A DNA stretch of 62,415 nt from Methylobacterium platani (GCF_001653715.1 NZ_LWHQ01000010.1:1-62415); one strand, 5' to 3'; positions 1 to 8,486 are shown, numbered from the stretch's first letter. Notes: generated by a model not told the origin, from the sequence alone. A program made the numbers and translations.

Positions 1-52
1 CGACACGAGCTCCGTCGCCCTGCGGTCGGCCTCGCGGCCCATCGTTGGCCGA

Positions 53-226
53 CCCCCTTTCCCGGACGACTGGAGCGTCAGCGGAAGGAGATCCGGGATC
101 CAGCATGACACGTCGCGAAGCGTCCGCCTGTCTGCAACGCTGCAGACTATCGAGCCGCTTCGCGGCACTTTTTCCGCTGGATCCCGGATCTCCTTCCACG
201 TCGTTTCAGTCGTCCGGGAAAGGGGG
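53..226. repeat. Inverted repeat pair (arms 53-104 and 176-226)
   Basis: Bases 53-104, and the reverse complement of 176-226, share two blocks of about 20 identical bases: an outer block ending ACGACTG and an inner block ending ATCCAGC. They are separated by a diverged stretch of 11-12 bases. The arms are about 51 bases with a 71-base loop, so the element could fold as a long hairpin. The arms look like two copies of one intergenic repeat in opposite orientation. Confidence 0.85.
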
Positions 227-279
227 AGACTCACGAGGATCGTCCGCCCCTATGGTCGGGCCGAGGTCGCGGTGTCGTG
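212..279 (+). repeat. 68-base repeat, copy inverted at the right window edge
   Basis: The reverse complement of 212-279 matches 62348-62415 at every one of 68 positions, and the right-hand copy runs off the window, so the true repeat may be longer. It overlaps the inverted repeat at 176-226. Perfect identity over 62 kb suggests recent spread or gene conversion of a mobile intergenic repeat. Confidence 0.9.
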
Positions 280-286
280 TACCGTG

Positions 287-312
287 TGGCCTGCCAACGC
301 AAGTCTGCTTAG
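287..312 (-). repeat. 26-base repeat shared with 12371-12396
   Basis: Read on the minus strand this block equals the block at 12371-12396 except for one T/C difference (core GCGTTGGCAGGCCA). The other copy carries the stop codon of the NicO-type gene. It is part of the repeat cluster at the left edge. Confidence 0.75.
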
Positions 313-439
313 CCTCTCGGACGGCCCGGAATCGACCGGGCCGTCATCCGGCGGGTTTCCGTCACGCCGGGGCCCGCTCTCCTCGCACGGCGCATCGAGA
401 GACCCGGTCACCCCGTCGCATCGGGGCGGGCAGCGCCCG

Positions 440-859
440 TCAGCGCGCTCCCGCGCGCGCACGCGGCTGACCCAGGCCGATGCTCTTGGCCAGATCGGAC
501 CGCGCCTTCGCGTAGGCCTCGCACACCATCGGATAATCGGCCGGCAGGCCCCATTTGCGCTTGTACTCTTCCGCGGTCAGACCGCGGCCGTTGAGATGGC
601 GCTTCAGCGCCTTGTACTTCTGGCCGTCTTCCAGGCTGATGATGTAGTCGTACGCCACCGTCTTCTTGATCGGCACGGGAGGCTGCGGGCGGACCGGCTC
701 CGGTTCGGCAGGCGTACCGAGCTGGCCGAGAGCGGCATGTGTCGCTGCGATCAGTGCCGGCAGATCGCCGACCGGCAGGCTATTCCTTGTCACATAGGCC
801 GACACGATGCTGGCTGCGAGGCTAATCAGATCCGTATCGGAAGTTTCTACGTTCGTCAT
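440..859 (-). CDS. MucR/Ros-family transcriptional regulator
   Basis: This 139-residue protein belongs to the alphaproteobacterial Ros/MucR family, which binds DNA through a single zinc-finger-like fold and often silences AT-rich promoters. The diagnostic block lies at residues 70-115: YIISLEDGQKYKALKRHL, then TAEEYKRKWGLPADYPMV and a KSIGLG ending. In Ros the zinc ligands are C-x2-C-x9-H-x4-H. Here the matching positions are Ser75, Asp78, His88 and Gly93, so three of four are missing; several rhizobial homologues are also known to lack ligands. The family is certain, the target genes unknown. MucR proteins usually repress themselves, and the upstream region (860-950) is AT-rich compared with the surroundings. 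Confidence 0.9.
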   Translation of the reverse strand: MTNVETSDTDLISLAASIVSAYVTRNSLPVGDLPALIAATHAALGQLGTPAEPEPVRPQPPVPIKKTVAYDYIISLEDGQKYKALKRHLNGRGLTAEEYKRKWGLPADYPMVCEAYAKARSDLAKSIGLGQPRARAGAR

Positions 860-1545
860 GTGGTATTACGATCCTGTGATTTCTGTCTTGAAATCACCCT
901 TGTAGTGACTCAGGCAGCTGTAAATATCAAATTTCGCCTGCAGGGTGCTGTGGATTAGCCGATCAGCATGGCGGTCACTGTCGAAATCCGGATCGCATTG
1001 GAAATCGTCGCACAGATCTCGCTGCGATGAGGTCCGGCGCGGCACGGCTTCACCGGATGCGTCGCCTGTTCAGCGGGCGAAAGGCGCTGTCGAACCGGCA
1101 GGATCCCGGACGCGGAGAGCCGGCCATGCCGGCACCTCGTCCCGCCGCATCTTGCGAAGGGCCGGCATGGCGCGATCGTACGGCGAGGACGCTCCTCTTG
1201 CCGTCGGGAACCGTCGCGGAGCGCCGAGAAACCATTCGAACAAGCGCCGATCCGGCGATGACCGGATCCGGCCTGTCGTGAGGCGAAGACTTGCACTCCC
1301 GACCATTGATGTCGCCTCATCCCGGAAGATGCCCGTGCCGGGGAGAGATATCCCGAAGCTCGTCTTCCTGTCGGCCTGGTCCGCCGCTCTCGAGCGCAGC
1401 GAAGGGCCGGGTCGATCGCGATACTATAGCGCAGTACTATGCGGCGTCTCGCCGCCCGCGTCTCGGCAGGGCGGCCGATGTGCCGCTGCCTCCCCGCTGG
1501 ACGCCAAGGTCGCCGCCCGGACGGTGTCGACGGATCGGGAAAAGG
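860..1545. other. Intergenic region without a supportable gene
   Basis: The first 90 bases are the AT-rich upstream region of the MucR-like gene. The rest has high GC and several overlapping open frames on both strands, none with a recognisable domain or start signal. A hairpin can form between GCCATGCCGGC near 1122 and GCCGGCATGGC near 1161. I see nothing else. Confidence 0.55.
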
Positions 1546-1621
1546 TGGTGGGCCCGGTAGGACTCGAACCTACAACCAGACCGTTATGAGCGGTCGGCTC
1601 TAACCATTGAGCTACAGGCCC
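1546..1621 (-). tRNA. tRNA with CAU anticodon, probably tRNA-Ile2
   Basis: The minus strand folds into a 76-base tRNA. The acceptor is GGGCCTG with CGGGCCC, the discriminator A is followed by an encoded CCA, the D arm is AGCTCAATGGTTAGAGC, the anticodon loop is CTCATAA and the T loop is TTCGAGT. The anticodon is CAU. The D arm and the variable region (CTGGTTG) resemble E. coli tRNA-Ile2, whose C34 is changed to lysidine to read AUA, more than elongator or initiator tRNA-Met. The isoacceptor call is therefore probable, not proven. Confidence 0.9.
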
Positions 1622-1774
1622 TCGGGTCTCGTCCTCGCCGTCTCGGACCTCGTCTGCCATCGGGCGACGGGTTCGACGGTGGACACCCTGCCCGTAGGTA
1701 CCCGGGCCGCATCGTCTCGGCAAGTCCCCGAACCGTCCCGTCGTGGCCGTCCGGCGCGGTGGGTCCGGACCGGC

Positions 1775-2530
1775 TCACCGCCCGGAGGCGGCGCGGTTCG
1801 GCGGGGCGTCGTCGGCCGCGAGGGTGCCGAGATAGGTCTCGATCACCCGGGCGTCGCCCTGGAGGGTGCGGCTGTCGCCCTCGATGACCACGCGGCCGCC
1901 GTCGAGGACGTAGCCGTGATCGGCGATGCGGAGCGCCGCCCGGGCATTCTGCTCGACGAGGAGGATCGCCACCCCCTCGTCGCGCAGCCGCGCCACGGTG
2001 CGCATCACCTCGGCGACGATCAGGGGGGCGAGGCCGAGGCTCGGCTCGTCGAGCATCAGGAGGCGCGGCCGGCCCATCAGCGCGCGCGCCATGGCGAGCA
2101 TCTGGCGCTCGCCGCCCGAGAGCGTGCCGGCCTGCTGGCGCCGGCGCTCGGCGAGGCGGGGGAAGAGGCGGTACATCTCGCCGAGATCGCCGCCGCCGCC
2201 CTGGCTGCGGAACCGGAAGGCGCCGAGCTTCAGGTTGTCCTCGACGCTCATCGTCGAGAACAGCTCGCGGCGCTCGGGGATCAGGCTCAGGCCCCTCGCG
2301 ACGCGGGCCTCGACGGGCAGCCGCGTCAGGTCGGCGCCCTCGAAGCGGATGCGGCCGCGGGCCGGCAGCACGCCCATCAGGGCGTTGAGGAGCGTCGTCT
2401 TGCCGGCGCCGTTGGCGCCCAGCACCGTGACGAGCCGCCCGGGCGCGACGGTCAGCGAGACGCCGCGCACCGCCTCGACCTTGCCGTAGGCGACGGAGAC
2501 GGCCTCCGCCTCGAGCATCGGGACGGTCAT
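1775..2530 (-). CDS. livF: Branched-chain/aromatic ABC importer ATPase, LivF type
   Basis: This is a 251-residue ATPase of the hydrophobic amino-acid transporter (HAAT) family. It shows Walker A GANGAGKTT, signature LSGGERQMLAMARAL, Walker B LLMLDEPSLGL and the LivF-typical VEQN H-loop region. Its ATG overlaps the stop of the upstream permease-ATPase fusion by four bases (ATGA), so the two are translationally coupled. It energises the importer built from the next two membrane proteins and the periplasmic protein at 5.7-6.9 kb. The divergent phenylacetate-type genes suggest an aromatic acid substrate rather than leucine; that is inference. Confidence 0.88.
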   Translation of the reverse strand: MTVPMLEAEAVSVAYGKVEAVRGVSLTVAPGRLVTVLGANGAGKTTLLNALMGVLPARGRIRFEGADLTRLPVEARVARGLSLIPERRELFSTMSVEDNLKLGAFRFRSQGGGGDLGEMYRLFPRLAERRRQQAGTLSGGERQMLAMARALMGRPRLLMLDEPSLGLAPLIVAEVMRTVARLRDEGVAILLVEQNARAALRIADHGYVLDGGRVVIEGDSRTLQGDARVIETYLGTLAADDAPPNRAASGR

Positions 2531-4305
2531 GCGGCGCTCCCCAGATAGGCCTCGACCACCGCCGGGTCGCGGCGGACCGAGGCGGGGGCGCCCTCGCACA
2601 GCTTGGCGCCGAAATTCATCACCACCAGCCGGTCGGCGAGCCCCATCACGAAATCCATGTCGTGCTCGACGAGCAGGATGCCGAGGCCCTCCTGGCGCAG
2701 GCGGCGCAAGAGGTCGCCCAACGCCTGCTTCTCCTGGTGGCGCAGGCCCGCCGCCGGCTCGTCGAGGAGGAGAAGCTGCGGGCCGAGGCAGAGCGCCCGG
2801 GCGATCTCGACGATGCGCTGCTGGCCGAGTGCCAGGCTGCCGGCCGGCAGGTCGCGGCAGGCCGACAGCCCGACCCGGGCGAGCTGCCGGTCGGCCTCGG
2901 CGAAGAGGGCGGCCTCCTCCGCCGCATCGAGCCCGAGCGCGCCGCGGACCGGGCCGGCCGACCCGCGCAGGTGGGCGCCCAGCGCCACGTTCTCGATCAC
3001 CGACATGCCGGCGACGAGCTTGACGTGCTGGAAGGTGCGGGCGCAGCCGAGCCGGGCGATGCGCCTGGCCGGCAGGCCCGTGACGTCCCGCCCCTGGAGC
3101 CGCACCGCGCCGGCGGTGAGGCGGGCGACGCCGGTGACGAGGTTGAAGGTGGTGCTCTTGCCCGCGCCGTTCGGCCCGATCAGCGCCACCACCTCGCCGG
3201 CCGCGACCCGGAAGCCGATGTCGTTGACCGCGACGAGGCCGCCGAAGGTCTTCCTGAGATGCGCGGCCTCGAGCAGGACCGTGCCGGGCGCCGCGGCCGG
3301 GCGCGGCGCCAGGGGCTGCGCGGCCGATCCGCGGTCCGGCGGGGCGGAGACCGTGCGGCGGACGATCAGCGGCCACAACCCGTCCGGGGCGCGCTGGAGC
3401 ATCAGCACCAGGAGCACCCCGAACACGATCGCCTCGAAGTTGCCCTGCGCCCCGAACACCAGCGGCAGAACGTTCTGGAGCTGGTCCTTCAGCACCGTCA
3501 CCAGCACGGCGCCGAACACGCCGCCGCCGATCGAGCCGGCCCCGCCGATCACCGCCATCAGCAGGTACTCGATGCCGGCATTGATGCCGAACGGCGTCGG
3601 GTTGATGGCGCGCTGGATGTGGGCGTAGAGCCAGCCCGAGAGCGCCGCCAGCAGGCCTGCGTAGACGAAGGCGACGATCTTCACCCGCGCGGTGTCGACC
3701 CCGAAGGATTCCGCCGCGACGACGCCCCCCTTCAGCGCCCGGATCGCCCGGCCGGTGCGCGAGCGCAGCAGGCGGTGAGTGAGCCAGAGGCTGACGCCCA
3801 GGAATCCCCAGGTGAGGAGCAGCGCCTCGCCCCCGCCGAGGATCGGATGTCCGAGGATCGCGATCGGCGGCAGGCCGGTCAGCCCGTCGTAGCGGCCGAG
3901 CGCGTCGGTGTTGCCGAGGATGTAGAAGAACGAGATGTTCCAGGCGATGGTGCCGAGCGGCAGGTAATGGCCCGAGAGGCGCAGCGTGATCGCGCCGATG
4001 ACCCAGGCGGCCGCCGCCGACAGCAGCAGCGCCACCGGCAGCGAGAGCCACGGCGACAGGCCTCCTTCGGTCGTCAGCAGGGCCGTGGCGTAGGCGCTGA
4101 TGCCGACGAACATCGCCTGCCCGAAGGAGGTGATGCCGGCGACCCCGGTGAGCACGACGAGCCCGGTGACCACGATGGCCGAGAGGCCGGCATAGGTCAG
4201 CAGCGTGAGCCAGAACGGCGGCACGCCGGGCAGGAAGGGGAGGGCGACGATCAGGAGGGCGGTCAGGCCGGCCAGAATACCGGTGGGAGTGAGGCGGGTG
4301 GGCAT
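2527..4305 (-). CDS. Fused LivM permease - LivG ATPase
   Basis: This 592-residue protein joins two usually separate subunits. Residues 1 to about 320 are a LivM-type permease with many hydrophobic segments and the motif GGAGSIGG. Residues about 345-592 are a LivG ATPase with Walker A GPNGAGKST, a signature written LALGQQRIVEIARAL, Walker B LLLLDEPAAGL and the LivG-specific VEHDMDFVM. LivM-LivG fusions are known in alpha- and betaproteobacterial HAAT systems. The first two signature residues (LA instead of LS) are slightly unusual. The gene lies one base downstream of the LivH-type gene and overlaps livF by four bases. Confidence 0.9.
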   Translation of the reverse strand: MPTRLTPTGILAGLTALLIVALPFLPGVPPFWLTLLTYAGLSAIVVTGLVVLTGVAGITSFGQAMFVGISAYATALLTTEGGLSPWLSLPVALLLSAAAAWVIGAITLRLSGHYLPLGTIAWNISFFYILGNTDALGRYDGLTGLPPIAILGHPILGGGEALLLTWGFLGVSLWLTHRLLRSRTGRAIRALKGGVVAAESFGVDTARVKIVAFVYAGLLAALSGWLYAHIQRAINPTPFGINAGIEYLLMAVIGGAGSIGGGVFGAVLVTVLKDQLQNVLPLVFGAQGNFEAIVFGVLLVLMLQRAPDGLWPLIVRRTVSAPPDRGSAAQPLAPRPAAAPGTVLLEAAHLRKTFGGLVAVNDIGFRVAAGEVVALIGPNGAGKSTTFNLVTGVARLTAGAVRLQGRDVTGLPARRIARLGCARTFQHVKLVAGMSVIENVALGAHLRGSAGPVRGALGLDAAEEAALFAEADRQLARVGLSACRDLPAGSLALGQQRIVEIARALCLGPQLLLLDEPAAGLRHQEKQALGDLLRRLRQEGLGILLVEHDMDFVMGLADRLVVMNFGAKLCEGAPASVRRDPAVVEAYLGSAA

Positions 4306-4306
4306 C

Positions 4307-5344
4307 TTACTCCTCGTCCTCGATCGGGGCCGAGCGCAGGGAGCGCCAGAGCAGGACCGGGATGATCGCCATGAACACGATCACCTCCTTGAAGGCGCTG
4401 GCCTCGAACGAGGCGACGGATTCGATGATGCCGACGAGGATCGCGGCGGCGGCCGCCGCCGGGTAGCTCGCGAGCCCGCCGATGATCGCCGCGACGAAGC
4501 CCTTGAGGCCGATGAGGAAGCCGGTGTCGTAGTAGACGGTGGTGAGCGGCGCGATCAGCACGCCCGACAAGGCCCCGATGAAGGCCGCGACCGAGAAGCT
4601 GAGCCGGCCGGCGAGGGAGGGCGCGATACCCATCAGCCGGGCGCCGAGCCGGTTGACCGCGGTGGCGATCAGCGCCTTGCCGAGCAGCGTGCGCGAGAAG
4701 AACAGCCATAAGCCGACGATGATCGCGAGCGTCAGGCCGATCATCCACAGCGACTGCCCGCTGATGAGCAGGGGCCCGGCCGGGAACGAGGCCTCCGACA
4801 GCGGCGGGGTGCGCGACCCTTCCGCGCCGAAGAACACGAGGCCGAGGCCGGTGAGTGCCAGATGCACGCCGACCGAGGCGATCAGCAACACCAGCACCGA
4901 GGCATGGGCCAGCGGCCGGAACGCTACCGCGTGCAGGAAGCCGCCCATCGGCGTCACGATGGCGAGCGTCACCAGGATCTCGATCAAGAGGCCGGGCTTC
5001 ATCGGCCCGAGGATCCAGGCGGCCGCGGCGACGAGGGCCGGGAGCGCAAGGTCCCGGAGCGCGAGGCGCAGGAGCGTCCGGCCGTCGAGGGTGTGGCGGC
5101 CTTCCGCGCAATCGGCCAGGAAGGCGAGACCGCCGAGGCCGAGCAGCAGCGGCACCGTGCCCGGCAGGGTGCCGGCCTCCAGGCTCGCCAGCGTCAGCGC
5201 CCCGTAGGCGACGAACTCGCCCTGCGGGATCAGGATCACCCGGGTGACGGTGAAGACCAGGACCAGCGACAGGGCGATCAGCGCGTAGATCGCGCCGTTC
5301 ACGACGCCGTCCTGGAGGAGGAGAAGGAGGATCGTGGCGTCCAC
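4307..5344 (-). CDS. livH: Branched-chain/aromatic ABC importer permease, LivH type
   Basis: This 345-residue inner-membrane permease of the LivH family starts with the usual hydrophobic segment containing GVVNGAIYALIALS and shows GLKGFVAAIIGGLASYP, the LivH EAA-like region. It is somewhat longer than E. coli LivH (about 308) because of an inserted segment near residues 75-115. It is followed with a one-base gap by the LivM-LivG fusion. The periplasmic subunit gene lies upstream across a 371-base stretch filled with repeats, so the operon is split or read through. Confidence 0.88.
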   Translation of the reverse strand: MDATILLLLLQDGVVNGAIYALIALSLVLVFTVTRVILIPQGEFVAYGALTLASLEAGTLPGTVPLLLGLGGLAFLADCAEGRHTLDGRTLLRLALRDLALPALVAAAAWILGPMKPGLLIEILVTLAIVTPMGGFLHAVAFRPLAHASVLVLLIASVGVHLALTGLGLVFFGAEGSRTPPLSEASFPAGPLLISGQSLWMIGLTLAIIVGLWLFFSRTLLGKALIATAVNRLGARLMGIAPSLAGRLSFSVAAFIGALSGVLIAPLTTVYYDTGFLIGLKGFVAAIIGGLASYPAAAAAAILVGIIESVASFEASAFKEVIVFMAIIPVLLWRSLRSAPIEDEE

Positions 5345-5715
5345 GGAGGAGGGTCCTGGGCGTCGTGGGGCAGGGCGTCTTGGGGGATGTCGTTTTTCAG
5401 GTCGATCCCACCCGCGACCTCATCCTGAGGTGCGGAAGATCTCATGTGGATTCCGCTCGATCGATCCGAGAAAATTTGAGCGCGTCCCCCTCTCCCGTGT
5501 GGGAGAGGGGTTAGGGGTGAGGGTGGCTCGGCTTCAGTATTAAGCTCGAAGCGTCGTGCTGGCAGCGTAACGGTTCAGTATTCTGCGGAACCGTATCACC
5601 CTCACCCCTACCCCTCTCCCACACCTTGCAGCGATACCGGGCAAGCCCGGCATCGCCTGGAGAGGGGATCCCGCGCTTTAATAGGTCTCTGAGCAGATCG
5701 CGCGGCAGCCGCCGA
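5345..5715. other. Repeat-filled gap inside the Liv-type operon
   Basis: This gap separates the periplasmic-protein gene from livH on the same strand. It holds no gene. Bases 5406-5433 match one arm of the hairpin repeat at 8410-8438, and 5487-5676 are one copy of a dispersed repeat found again at 37.4-37.6 kb. The repeats may act as a stem-loop that lets the periplasmic subunit be made in excess, which is common for such operons. Confidence 0.7.
5487..5676 (+). repeat. Dispersed intergenic repeat, copy A
   Basis: About 190 bases in the same orientation as copy B at 37427-37608. Both copies begin with a CCCTCTCCC...GGGAGAGGGG hairpin, carry TAGGGGTGAGGG or close to it, a diverged centre with AAGCTCGAA and CGTGCTGGC, then CACCCTCACCCC. 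Both end with a well conserved block containing GCGATACCGGGCAAGCCCGG and CATCGCCTGGAGAGGGGA. The ends are inverted GGAGAGGGG/CCCCTCTCC motifs. It resembles a non-autonomous palindromic element. Confidence 0.85.
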
Positions 5716-6888
5716 TCAATTCGTCGCCGACAGCAGCTTCCACTTGCCGTTCTCGATCGTCACCATCACGCGGGCGCGGTCGTCCTGGCCGACATGGTCG
5801 GTCGGGGTCATGTTGACGACGCCGTTGGTGTAGACCACGTCCTTCAGGCCCTCGATCGCGTCGCGGAGCGCGGCGCGGAACTCCGGCGTGCCGGGCTTGG
5901 CGGTCTTGAGCGCGACGGGAATCGCGTTCGCCAGCAGCACCTGGGCGTCGTAGGCGTGGCCGCCGAAGGTCGCGAGCGAGCCTGCGCCGAACTTCGCCTC
6001 GTAGGCCTTGGTGTAGTCGAGGGCGACCTTGCGCACCGGATTCGATTCGGGAAGCTGCTCGGCCACCAGCAGGGGGCCTGCCGGCAGTACCGTGCCTTCC
6101 AGGTCCTTGCCGCCGACGCGCAGGAAGTCGGCATTGGCGACGCCGTGGGTCTGGTAGTACTTGCCGGCGTAGCCGCGCTCCTTGAGCGTCTTCTGCGGCA
6201 GCGCGGCGGGTGTGCCCGAGCCGGCGATCAGGACCGCGTCGGGACGCGCCGCCATCACCTTCAGCACCTGGCCGGTGACGCTGGTATCGGTGCGGGCGTA
6301 GCGCTCGGTCGCGGCGAGCTTGATGCCCTTGGCTTCCAGGCGGGGCGTGATCTCGGACAGCCAGCCGTCGCCGTAGGCGTCGTTGAAGCCGATGAAGCCG
6401 ACCGACTTCACGCCGGCCTTCGCCATGTGAGTCGCGATCGCCTCGGCCATCAGGCCGTCGTTCTGCGGCGCCTTGAACACCCAGCGGCGCTTGTCGTCCA
6501 TCGGGGCGACGATCTTGGAGGAGGCAGCCAGGCTGATCAGCGGCACCTTGGCCTCGGCCGCGACCTCGATCAGGGCGAGCGAGACCGGCGTCACCGACGA
6601 GCCGACGATGGCGTCGACGTGATCGTCACTCGCGAGCTTGCGCGCGTTGGCGACGCCCTTGGTGGTGTCGGTGGCGTCGTCGAGGACGATCCACTCGACC
6701 TTCTGGCCGCCGATCTCGGTCGGCAGCAGCGTGACGGTGTTGGCCTGCGGGATGCCGAGCGACGCCGCCGGGCCGGTCTTGGCGATGGTCACGCCGATCT
6801 TGATCGGCTGCGCCAGCGCTTGGCCGGAAAGAACTGGTCCGGCCAGAACGGTGCCGGCGAGGGCGAGCGCCCAGACGATGCGCCTCAT
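5716..6888 (-). CDS. Periplasmic substrate-binding protein, LivK/HAAT type
   Basis: This 390-residue protein has a clear signal peptide (hydrophobic residues 4-22, cleavage after GQALAQ). A type I periplasmic-binding fold follows: KIGVTIAKTGPAASLG at the start, then VDAIVGSSVTPVSLA and AYGDGWL. It is the extracellular receptor of the Liv-type importer encoded downstream. It is divergent from the PaaG-like gene, and the 244-base gap holds the promoter and a candidate operator. An aromatic acid such as phenylacetate is a reasonable guess for the ligand from this context, but ligand identity cannot be read from sequence. Confidence 0.88.
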   Translation of the reverse strand: MRRIVWALALAGTVLAGPVLSGQALAQPIKIGVTIAKTGPAASLGIPQANTVTLLPTEIGGQKVEWIVLDDATDTTKGVANARKLASDDHVDAIVGSSVTPVSLALIEVAAEAKVPLISLAASSKIVAPMDDKRRWVFKAPQNDGLMAEAIATHMAKAGVKSVGFIGFNDAYGDGWLSEITPRLEAKGIKLAATERYARTDTSVTGQVLKVMAARPDAVLIAGSGTPAALPQKTLKERGYAGKYYQTHGVANADFLRVGGKDLEGTVLPAGPLLVAEQLPESNPVRKVALDYTKAYEAKFGAGSLATFGGHAYDAQVLLANAIPVALKTAKPGTPEFRAALRDAIEGLKDVVYTNGVVNMTPTDHVGQDDRARVMVTIENGKWKLLSATN

Positions 6889-7028
6889 GGTGATGTCCTC
6901 CCGTTCTCAGGCCGCGCCGGTTGAAGCCCGGTCGCCGGCATCGCGGACCTCGTTGGGCCCGCCCGTTCGTGCTTTGCAGTCCCGCGCAGCGTCCGTCTAC
7001 CCTGGCGTTCGGCTAACGGCCCGCGTGT

Positions 7029-7055
7029 TTGACTTCACCCCCACAGCCTTATAAT
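7029..7055 (+). promoter_or_regulatory. Sigma70-like promoter of the paaG-paaI genes
   Basis: TTGACT (7029-7034) and TATAAT (7050-7055) are separated by 15 bases. This is close to the consensus although the spacer is short. It points to the PaaG-like gene at 7133. The candidate operator at 7058-7071 lies right behind the -10 box, where a bound repressor would block transcription. Confidence 0.5.
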
Positions 7056-7057
7056 TT

Positions 7058-7071
7058 ACCGTCCGGTTGGT
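7058..7071. promoter_or_regulatory. Candidate TetR operator between livK-like and paaG-like genes
   Basis: The sequence ACCGTCCGGTTGGT reads as a palindrome of the form ACC-nn-CCGG-nn-GGT. It sits next to the -10 box in the divergent region. A TetR-family regulator is encoded in the same plus-strand cluster at 9916-10590, so this is its most likely site. No second copy was found nearby. Confidence 0.4.
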
Positions 7072-7132
7072 CAATAGATCGCGCCGGCGGCTCCCGAGGG
7101 ACCCGACACGGCGGGACGGGAGGGCGCACCGA

Positions 7133-7936
7133 ATGAGCGAGACGAGCGAGACCCTGGTGCTCACCGAGCGCCACGCGGGCTACCGCGTGCTGGTCCTCAA
7201 CCGGCCCGACCGGCTCAACGCCTTCGACGAGCCGCTGCACCTCGCCCTGCGCGCCGCGCTCGGCGACGCCGCCGCCGATCCGGAATGCCGGGCGCTGATC
7301 CTCACCGGGGCCGGCCGCGGCTTCTGCGCCGGCCAGGATCTCTCGGCCCGCAACTTCGCGCCGGATGTCGAGCCGGATCTCTCCCGCACCCTCACGGAGT
7401 TCTACAACCCGCTGGTCCGCCAGATCCGCGACCTGCCGATGCCGCTGATCTGCGCCGTCAACGGGGTCGCGGCCGGTGCCGGCGCCAGCCTCGCCTTCCA
7501 CGGCGACCTCGTGCTCGCCGCGCGCTCGGCGAAGTTCCTTCAGGCCTTCGCCAAGCTCGGGCTGATCCCGGATGCCGGCGGCACCTGGCTCTTACCGCGC
7601 CTCGCCGGCCGGGCGCGGGCCCGCGGCATGGCGCTGCTCGCCGAGCCGATCACCGCCGAGCAGGCGGAGGCCTGGGGCATGATCTGGCGGGTGGTCGACG
7701 ATGCCGACCTGATGACGGAAGCCCATCGCCTCGCCGCGCGGCTCGCGCAGGCGCCGACCTACGGGCTGGCGCTGATCCGCCGCGCCCTCGACGCCTCGGA
7801 GACGAACGACCTCGACCGGCAGCTCCAGGTCGAGAGCGACCTGCAGGGGGAGGCCGGCCGCTCGCCGGATTACCGCGAGGGCGTGGCCGCCTTCCTGGAG
7901 AAGCGCCCGGCGCGATTCACCGGGCGCAAGCGGTGA
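7133..7936 (+). CDS. paaG: Enoyl-CoA hydratase/isomerase, PaaG type
   Basis: This 267-residue crotonase-fold enzyme resembles PaaG, the 1,2-epoxyphenylacetyl-CoA isomerase of aerobic phenylacetate breakdown. It has the oxyanion-hole segments ILTGAGRGFCAGQDL and CAVNGVAAGAGASLAF, and the PaaG-like segment KLGLIPDAGGTWLLPR, where the Asp fits the isomerase acid. The chosen ATG at 7133 follows a GGGAGG-like ribosome site; an earlier in-frame ATG lies in the promoter. The stop overlaps the next gene in GTGA. The ring epoxidase genes paaABCDE are not in this window, so another enoyl-CoA role is possible. Confidence 0.82.
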   Translation: MSETSETLVLTERHAGYRVLVLNRPDRLNAFDEPLHLALRAALGDAAADPECRALILTGAGRGFCAGQDLSARNFAPDVEPDLSRTLTEFYNPLVRQIRDLPMPLICAVNGVAAGAGASLAFHGDLVLAARSAKFLQAFAKLGLIPDAGGTWLLPRLAGRARARGMALLAEPITAEQAEAWGMIWRVVDDADLMTEAHRLAARLAQAPTYGLALIRRALDASETNDLDRQLQVESDLQGEAGRSPDYREGVAAFLEKRPARFTGRKR

Positions 7937-8394
7937 GCCCCGCGGACACGAGCCCCGACGCGGTCGCCCGCGCCTGCGCCGCGGCGATGTGGGCCGAGGA
8001 CCGGGCGAGCCAGGGGCTCGGGATGCGTCTCGAGCATGCCGGCCCGGGCGAGGCGGTGCTGTCGATGCGGGTGCGCGACGACATGGTGAACGGCCACGGC
8101 TCCTGCCACGGCGGCTTCCTGTTCGCGCTGGCCGATTCGGCCTTCGCCTTCGCGTGTAACGCCTACGACCAGCGGGCGGTGGCGCAACATTGCGCCGTCA
8201 CCTTCCTGCGGCCGGGGAAGCGCGGCGAGGTGCTCACGGCCCGGGCCGTCGAGCGGGTGCGCGAGGGACGCTCGGGCCTCTACGACGTGACGGTGACGGA
8301 TGCGGAGGGGCGCGTGGTGGCGGAGTTCCGCGGCCATTCGCGCACCGTGCCGGGGACGGTATTGGCGGGGGAGGGGGGATCGGCGCTCGGCTGA
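7933..8394 (+). CDS. paaI: Hotdog-fold acyl-CoA thioesterase, PaaI type
   Basis: This 153-residue protein has the hotdog thioesterase core NGHGSCHGGFLFALADSAFAF, in which the Asp and the HGG turn are the PaaI active-site features. PaaI hydrolyses ring-hydroxylated phenylacetyl-CoA and relieves dead-end CoA trapping. It starts with GTG overlapping the PaaG stop (GTGA), so coupled translation is expected. The length fits the family (about 140-155). Confidence 0.85.
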   Translation: MSPADTSPDAVARACAAAMWAEDRASQGLGMRLEHAGPGEAVLSMRVRDDMVNGHGSCHGGFLFALADSAFAFACNAYDQRAVAQHCAVTFLRPGKRGEVLTARAVERVREGRSGLYDVTVTDAEGRVVAEFRGHSRTVPGTVLAGEGGSALG

Positions 8395-8409
8395 ACGCCG
8401 TCCCTCTCA

Positions 8410-8486
8410 TCCCACCTGCGACCTCACTCCGAGGCGTCAGTCGAACTTCGATGAACCGACGCCTCGGGGTGAGGTCGCAGGTGGGA
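8410..8486. repeat. Long hairpin repeat between paaI and paaK
   Basis: Arms 8410-8438 and 8458-8486 are 29 bases each and pair almost perfectly (TCCCACCTGCGACCTCA on the left arm), with a 19-base loop. Bases 5406-5433 are a single arm of the same family. It may stabilise the paaG-paaI transcript end or attenuate paaK, but its recurrence says it is primarily a dispersed repeat. Confidence 0.8.

Larger units (their letters stand above)
1..439. other. Non-coding repeat region at the left edge
   Basis: No credible gene is visible here; the open frames have no family resemblance. The stretch is built from repeats: an inverted pair at 53-104 and 176-226, a 68-base block at 212-279 that recurs inverted at the right edge of the window, and a 26-base block at 287-312 shared with the end of the NicO-type gene near 12.4 kb. 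It looks like a hot spot of short intergenic repeats downstream of the MucR-like gene. Confidence 0.7.

Noticed and set aside
955..1320. Minus-strand frame of 121 residues upstream of the MucR-like gene
   Set aside because: No domain, no ribosome site, no conserved-looking pattern; composition is that of non-coding GC-rich DNA.
2662..4365. Long plus-strand frame opposite the LivM-LivG fusion
   Set aside because: It is rich in Arg, Gln and Asp, has no domain, and lies entirely over a gene with full ABC motifs.
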